Shown in pieces: positions 5,543-9,047 of a stretch of DNA of 9,047 nucleotides. A model generated the notes under the pieces. The model ran no database searches. It saw only the letters and a list, made by a program, of their open reading frames with translations, and was not told where the DNA came from. The stretch's first letter is position 1; each line of letters starts with the position of its first letter. Source of the DNA: CAYLNK01 sp964384675. Lineage in GTDB: Bacteria; Acidobacteriota; Thermoanaerobaculia; UBA5066. The stretch covers positions 1-9,047 of the forward strand of contig CAYLNK010000282.1 in the NCBI GenBank assembly GCA_964384675.1, read 5' to 3'. A program made the position numbers and the translations under genes.

Positions 5543-6613
5543 GTGGGCGACCACGTGGACGAGCTCGCCTCCCTCGACGGGGACCTCCCTCTCGACGGCA
5601 AGCTGGCCGTGGTCCACGGTGCGGTGCGGCGCCGCTGGCCCTTCGTGGGACGCATCTCCGTGGTGTCGTTCGAGCCCGAGACGAGGCGCCTGCGCGCGTT
5701 CTCGGCGAGCCCGGCGGGCGCGCTCCTCGGTGGGTACAGCGCGCCCCTGGACGCGTCCTCGTCGCTCGCGGCGCTGATGGCGACGCGGCGCTCGCGCGTC
5801 GTCGACGACCTCGGGGCGTACGCGCCCGCCTCGACGCCGCACACACGGGCGCTCCTCGACGCCGGCATCACCTCCAGCTACACGCTGCCGATGTCTCTCG
5901 ATGGAGCGTTCTGGGGCTTCCTCTTCTTCAACTCCACGGAGCGCGCGGCCTTCCGGGAAGACGTGCTCGACGGAATCGACCCGTTCGCGCACCTCCTCTC
6001 GAGCCTCGTGACGGCCGAGCTCGTCACGATGCGGCTCCTCGTCTCGGCGCTCCGCGTGGCCCACGAGATGGTCCGGTTCCGGGACCCCGAGGCGGGAGGA
6101 CATCTCGAACGTGTGGCGCACCTCTCCGCGCTCCTGGCCGAGGAGCTGACCGCCACCGGCCGGTACCGGATCCCCCTCGCCGAGCTCGAGGCCCACGTCA
6201 TCCTCGCGCCCCTCGGCGGACCGGAGTCGACACGCCCGATCGTGGCCGAGGCGACGGTCAAGTCGCGGCGAGCCTATGGCTTGATCTCGGCGACCCTCGA
6301 GCGGCTCTTCCAGGATGCATACCGCGGCACCGGGGTCCTCCGCCGGATCGCGGAGTTCCACCACGAGGCCGTCCACGGCGTGCCCGTCCACCGGGAGGAG
6401 CCCTCCCTGGCGGCTCGCATCGTCGCCGTGGCCCAGTCCCTCGACGCGCTCACCGGGCCGAGCCGGCTGCGGCTCGAGGAGGCGCTCGGGGCGATCTCCC
6501 GCCTCGCCGCCGACGACGTCGACCGCGACTGCCTCGAGGTCCTCCGCCGGAATCCGTCCCGCGTCCTGGAGATCCTGGCGCGCTACCGGCGGACCTTCAG
6601 CGGGCTGGAGTAG
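5543..6613 (+). CDS. GAF domain plus degenerate HD-GYP-like protein
   Basis: The 356-residue protein starts with GTG (AGGA at 5537-5540 is rather close). Residues about 15-165 look like a GAF-type sensory domain (SVVSFEPETRRLRAFSAS; later GAFWGFLFFNSTERAAF). Residues about 168-345 align with HD-GYP cyclic-di-GMP phosphodiesterases: RDPEAGGHLERV (180-191, His187), HHE (273-275) and LAARIVAVAQSLDALT (289-304). Key residues are lost: the HD motif (LLHDIGK in active members) reads LAPLGG (221-226), the GYP loop reads HGVPVH (278-283), and the VADxFDALT Asp is Gln298. It is therefore probably not a phosphodiesterase and may act as a sensor or binding protein. No signal peptide or membrane segment is seen, so it is cytoplasmic. 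Domain assignment is good; function is inference. Confidence 0.8.
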   Translation: MGDHVDELASLDGDLPLDGKLAVVHGAVRRRWPFVGRISVVSFEPETRRLRAFSASPAGALLGGYSAPLDASSSLAALMATRRSRVVDDLGAYAPASTPHTRALLDAGITSSYTLPMSLDGAFWGFLFFNSTERAAFREDVLDGIDPFAHLLSSLVTAELVTMRLLVSALRVAHEMVRFRDPEAGGHLERVAHLSALLAEELTATGRYRIPLAELEAHVILAPLGGPESTRPIVAEATVKSRRAYGLISATLERLFQDAYRGTGVLRRIAEFHHEAVHGVPVHREEPSLAARIVAVAQSLDALTGPSRLRLEEALGAISRLAADDVDRDCLEVLRRNPSRVLEILARYRRTFSGLE

Positions 6614-6624
6614 GTCCCCCTGGT

Positions 6625-6653
6625 TTGACGCTCCCGGGACCCCCACCGATAAT
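6625..6653 (+). promoter_or_regulatory. Sigma70-type promoter of the 2-oxoacid dehydrogenase operon
   Basis: TTGACG (6625-6630), a 17-base spacer and GATAAT (6648-6653), each one mismatch from consensus at ideal spacing, lie in the 64-base gap before the E1 alpha gene. Transcription would start near 6660, leaving a short leader with the GAGGA ribosome site at 6665-6669. Confidence 0.7.
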
Positions 6654-6677
6654 CCGGCTCCTTTCGAGGACGACGCG

Positions 6678-7697
6678 ATGATGATGACCACCCTCTCCGA
6701 GACGCAGCTGAAGGAGCTCTACGGGTTCATGCTCCTGAACCGCCTCGTCGAGGAGCGGCTGGTCAACCTGTATCGCCAGGGCAAGGTCGTCGGCGGGTTG
6801 TACCGGTCCCTCGGGCAGGAGGGGACCGCGGTCGGCACCGCGTTCGCGCTCGAGCCGGGCGACATCCTCGCGCCGCTGATCCGGAACCTCGGCTCGACGC
6901 TCGTGCGCGGCGTGTCGGCCCGGGACGTCCTGACGCAGTACATGGCGCGCGCCACCTCACCCTCGCGCGGAAAGGACGCCAACCTCCACTTCTCGGTCCC
7001 CGAGAAGGGGATCTACGCGCCGATCTCGATGCTCGGGACGCTCATCCCGGTGGTGACGGGGATGCTCCTCGCGGATCGGATCAAGGGGACGTCCACCGTC
7101 GGCATGACGTACATCGGCGACGGCGGCACCTCGGTGGGCGCATTCCACGAGGGGCTCAACTTCGCGGCCGTGCAGAAGCTGCCGCTCGTCCTCGTCGTGG
7201 AGTTCAACGGCTGGGCGTATTCCACACCTTACGGAAAGCAATGCGCCGCCGCGACGCTCGCGGACAAGGCGATCGGGTACGGCATCCCCGGCGAGATCGT
7301 GGACGGGAACGACGTGGTCGCCGTCTACGAGGTGACGCGAAAGGCGGTCCAGCGCGCCCGCGCCGGCCTCGGACCCACGCTCGTCGAGTGCAAGACGTAC
7401 CGGATGAAGGGACACGCCGAGCACGACGCCCAGGCGTACGTCGACAAGGCCGAGCTCGAGGAATGGAGGCAGCGCGACCCGATCGCCCGCTTCGAGCGCG
7501 ACCTGGAAGCCGCCGGCGTCCTCGGCGTCTCCGAGAGGCTCGGGATCCACGCATCGCTCCAGCAGATGCTGGACGCCGACGTGGCGTTCGCCGAGACCTC
7601 CCCGCAGCCCGACCCTCAGCTCGCCTTTCACGGCGTCTACGCCGACGACTCGATCGTGGCGCGCGGGCGCGCCGGCGTCTTCACGGGAGCCCTCTGA
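6678..7697 (+). CDS. 2-oxoacid dehydrogenase E1 component, alpha subunit
   Basis: Thiamine-diphosphate-dependent E1 alpha decarboxylates a 2-oxoacid and, with E1 beta, passes the acyl group to lipoyl-E2. The 339-residue length is typical. The ThDP/Mg motif runs from GDGG (147-150) through FHEGLNFAAVQKLP to EFNGWAYSTP (175-184): the usual ENNGYAIS is EFNGWAYS here, but the second Asn (177), the metal ligand in human BCKDH E1 alpha, is kept. RMKGHAEHD (242-250) matches the RxxGHS-like loop with His246. YAPISMLGTLIPVVTG (113-128) resembles the branched-chain ISSPLATQIPQA region more than the GGHGIVGGQIPLATG of pyruvate-type enzymes. I lean towards branched-chain 2-oxoacids, but pyruvate or acetoin cannot be excluded. 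The first of three ATGs (6678) has GAGGA at good spacing. Its stop overlaps the E1 beta start. Confidence 0.93.
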   Translation: MMMTTLSETQLKELYGFMLLNRLVEERLVNLYRQGKVVGGLYRSLGQEGTAVGTAFALEPGDILAPLIRNLGSTLVRGVSARDVLTQYMARATSPSRGKDANLHFSVPEKGIYAPISMLGTLIPVVTGMLLADRIKGTSTVGMTYIGDGGTSVGAFHEGLNFAAVQKLPLVLVVEFNGWAYSTPYGKQCAAATLADKAIGYGIPGEIVDGNDVVAVYEVTRKAVQRARAGLGPTLVECKTYRMKGHAEHDAQAYVDKAELEEWRQRDPIARFERDLEAAGVLGVSERLGIHASLQQMLDADVAFAETSPQPDPQLAFHGVYADDSIVARGRAGVFTGAL

Positions 7698-8737
7698 TGG
7701 CCGATCCGCGCGTTCACAACGGGTCGACGCTCACCCTCGCCCCGCCCGCCGAGATCGAGACGGGCCACGACGTCCTCTACGTGGAGGCGATCCGCCAGGC
7801 CCTCTTCGAGGAGATGGCGCGCGACGAGCGCGTCTTCGTCCTGGGTGAGGACGTCGGGGCGTACGGCGGCGCGTTCAAGGTGACCGACGGCCTGATCGGC
7901 CGGTTCGGCGAGGCGCGGGTCATCGACACGCCGCTCGCCGAGGAGGCGATCGTCGGCGGCGCCATCGGCGCGGCGATGCGCGGGCTTCGCCCGGTCGCCG
8001 AGATGCAGTTCATCGACTTCATCTCGCGCGCCTTCGACCTGATCACGAACTTCGCGGCCAAGAACCGGTACAGGACCGGCGTGGGCGTGCCCCTGGTGAT
8101 CCGCGGCCCGTCGGGCGGCGGCGTGCACGGCGGCCCGTTCCACTCCCAGAGCCCGGAGATGTACTTCGTGAAGACCCCTGGGCTCAAGGTCGTGGTGCCG
8201 GCGACGGCCTACGACGCCAAGGGGCTGCTGAAGGCCGCGATCCGCGACGACGACCCGGTGATCTACCTCGAGCACAAGTTCCTGTATCGCCGCGTGAAGG
8301 ACAGGATCCCGGCCGAGGACTACGTCGTCCCCATCGGGAAAGCCGCGCTGCGGCGGGCGGGACGGGACCTCACGATCGTCACCTACGGGGCCATGCTCTG
8401 GACCGCGCTCGAGGCCGCCGAGCAGCTGGCCGCCGAGGGGATCGAGGTCGAGGTGCTCGACCTGCGCACGCTCCTGCCGCTCGACGAGGAGGCGGTCCTC
8501 GAATCGGTCGCCAGAACGTCGAAGTGCCTCGTCCTCCACGAGGACACACGCACGGCCGGGATCGGCGCCGAGATCGCCGCCACGATCTCCGAGAAGGCGT
8601 TCGAGTACCTGGACGGTCCGATCCTGCGCGTCACGGCCCCCGATACCCCGGTGCCGTACGCCCCGCCGCTCGAGAAGGCGTTCCTTCCGAACACCGCCAC
8701 GGTCCTCGCCGCGGCCCGCAAGCTAGCCGACTACTGA
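7697..8737 (+). CDS. 2-oxoacid dehydrogenase E1 component, beta subunit
   Basis: E1 beta completes the alpha2beta2 thiamine enzyme, holding part of the ThDP pocket and the subunit interface. The 346-residue protein has a roughly 25-residue N-terminal extension before the conserved YVEAIRQAL. Motifs: GEDVGAYGGAFKVT (50-63), DTPLAEEAIVGGAIGAA with Glu82 (77-93), the active-site loop GPFHSQSPE with His149 (146-154), and the C-terminal domain LTIVTYGAM (225-233) with DLRTLLPLD (255-263). Its ATG overlaps the E1 alpha stop (TGATG) and GGGAG at 7685-7689 serves as ribosome site, so the two subunits are likely made in a coupled, balanced way. Assignment to the family is firm; the substrate follows the same uncertainty as E1 alpha. 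Confidence 0.95.
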   Translation: MADPRVHNGSTLTLAPPAEIETGHDVLYVEAIRQALFEEMARDERVFVLGEDVGAYGGAFKVTDGLIGRFGEARVIDTPLAEEAIVGGAIGAAMRGLRPVAEMQFIDFISRAFDLITNFAAKNRYRTGVGVPLVIRGPSGGGVHGGPFHSQSPEMYFVKTPGLKVVVPATAYDAKGLLKAAIRDDDPVIYLEHKFLYRRVKDRIPAEDYVVPIGKAALRRAGRDLTIVTYGAMLWTALEAAEQLAAEGIEVEVLDLRTLLPLDEEAVLESVARTSKCLVLHEDTRTAGIGAEIAATISEKAFEYLDGPILRVTAPDTPVPYAPPLEKAFLPNTATVLAAARKLADY

Positions 8738-8750
8738 CGGAGACAGAGAG

Positions 8751-9047
8751 ATGCCGACGAACGTCATCATGCCGCAGATGGGCGAGTCGATCGCCGAGGG
8801 GACGCTCACCCGCTGGCTGAAGAAGGTGGGCGACACCATCAAGCGCGACGAGCCGCTCTTCGAGATCTCCACCGACAAGGTGGACGCCGAGATCCCGGCC
8901 CCCGCGTCGGGCGTCCTCCTCTCGATCGTGGTCGAGGAAGGCAAGACGGTCGCGATCAACACGGTGGTGGCGACGATCGGCGAGGCCGCCGAGGCTCCGG
9001 CCCCGGCTGCCGCGGCTCCGGCCCCGGCTCCCGTCGACGAGGCTCCG
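8751..9047 (+). CDS. 2-oxoacid dehydrogenase E2 (dihydrolipoyl acyltransferase), N-terminal part
   Basis: Only the first 99 codons are in the window; the gene runs off the right edge. The residues form a lipoyl domain (2-78) with MPQMGESIAEGTLTRWL near the start and the lipoylation motif TDKVDAE, Lys43 being the attachment site. An Ala/Pro-rich flexible linker begins at about residue 80. E2 carries the acyl group from E1 on the swinging lipoyl arm and transfers it to CoA; it forms the core of the complex. Start ATG 8751 is 13 bases after the E1 beta stop, with GGAG at 8739-8742. The peripheral-subunit-binding and catalytic domains are expected downstream. Confidence 0.93.
   Translation, partial: MPTNVIMPQMGESIAEGTLTRWLKKVGDTIKRDEPLFEISTDKVDAEIPAPASGVLLSIVVEEGKTVAINTVVATIGEAAEAPAPAAAAPAPAPVDEAP
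8993..9029 (+). repeat. Short direct repeat in the E2 Ala/Pro linker
   Basis: The 16-base unit GGCTCCGGCCCCGGCT occurs at 8993-9008 and again at 9014-9029, a 21-base (seven-codon) period encoding APAP-type linker. Such repeats in lipoyl-domain linkers commonly arise by slippage and only set linker length. Confidence 0.7.

Noticed and set aside
4451..6691. A 746-codon minus-strand ORF opposite the kinase and HD-GYP genes
   Set aside because: It is antisense to two genes with clear family motifs, and its own translation is compositionally biased and shows no domain.
1..9047. tRNA or rRNA genes, insertion sequences, phage genes, CRISPR arrays, or a defence system
   Set aside because: No transposase or integrase motifs, terminal inverted repeats, repeat-spacer pattern or tRNA-like cloverleaf were found; the window is core metabolism plus one small sensory/kinase pair.

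Overview
The window is GC-rich bacterial DNA. Gene spacing is tight, Shine-Dalgarno sites are ordinary, and there are two recognisable sigma70-type promoters. One run of exactly ten Ns suggests a scaffolded, probably metagenomic, assembly. The phylum cannot be fixed from the sequence. An archaeal/eukaryotic-type Asd in a meso-DAP/lysine operon, a short DapB and a GAF plus degenerate HD-GYP protein fit an uncultured Gram-negative lineage (Acidobacteriota-like groups are one possibility). That is a guess. No mobile element, CRISPR array, tRNA or rRNA is visible.

Left half, minus strand (4454 down to 9): an aspartate-pathway operon read as asd - lysC - dapB - dapA. Together the products take aspartate through aspartyl phosphate, aspartate semialdehyde, dihydrodipicolinate and tetrahydrodipicolinate, the trunk of diaminopimelate/lysine synthesis. 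Every junction is an ATGA stop/start overlap. The asd-lysC junction is bridged by an eight-codon mini-ORF that has an ATGA at both ends.

Upstream of asd, the 5' leader looks like a complete ribosome-mediated attenuator. It has a promoter, a near-leaderless 32-codon leader ORF with a Thr/Lys-rich run (TRKRTKSKTST), mutually exclusive pairing segments, and a strong intrinsic terminator 21 nt before the asd start codon. Thr and Lys are the end products of the pathway, so this is the most interesting element in the window.

The asd gene is interrupted. Next to the ten-N gap lie about 163 bases that encode a piece of a RecJ-type DHHA1 domain in frame with the Asd C-terminus. Taking out the gap and this piece restores a normal Asd, so a scaffolding chimera is more likely than a real fusion.

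Right half, plus strand (4448 to 9047): first a divergently transcribed APH/ACAD10-11-type phosphotransferase, whose start codon abuts the -35 box of the opposite promoter. Nine bases further comes a GAF plus degenerate HD-GYP protein. Then, from its own good sigma70 promoter, a 2-oxoacid dehydrogenase operon: E1 alpha, E1 beta (TGATG overlap) and the start of E2 (lipoyl domain and Ala/Pro linker), cut by the window end.
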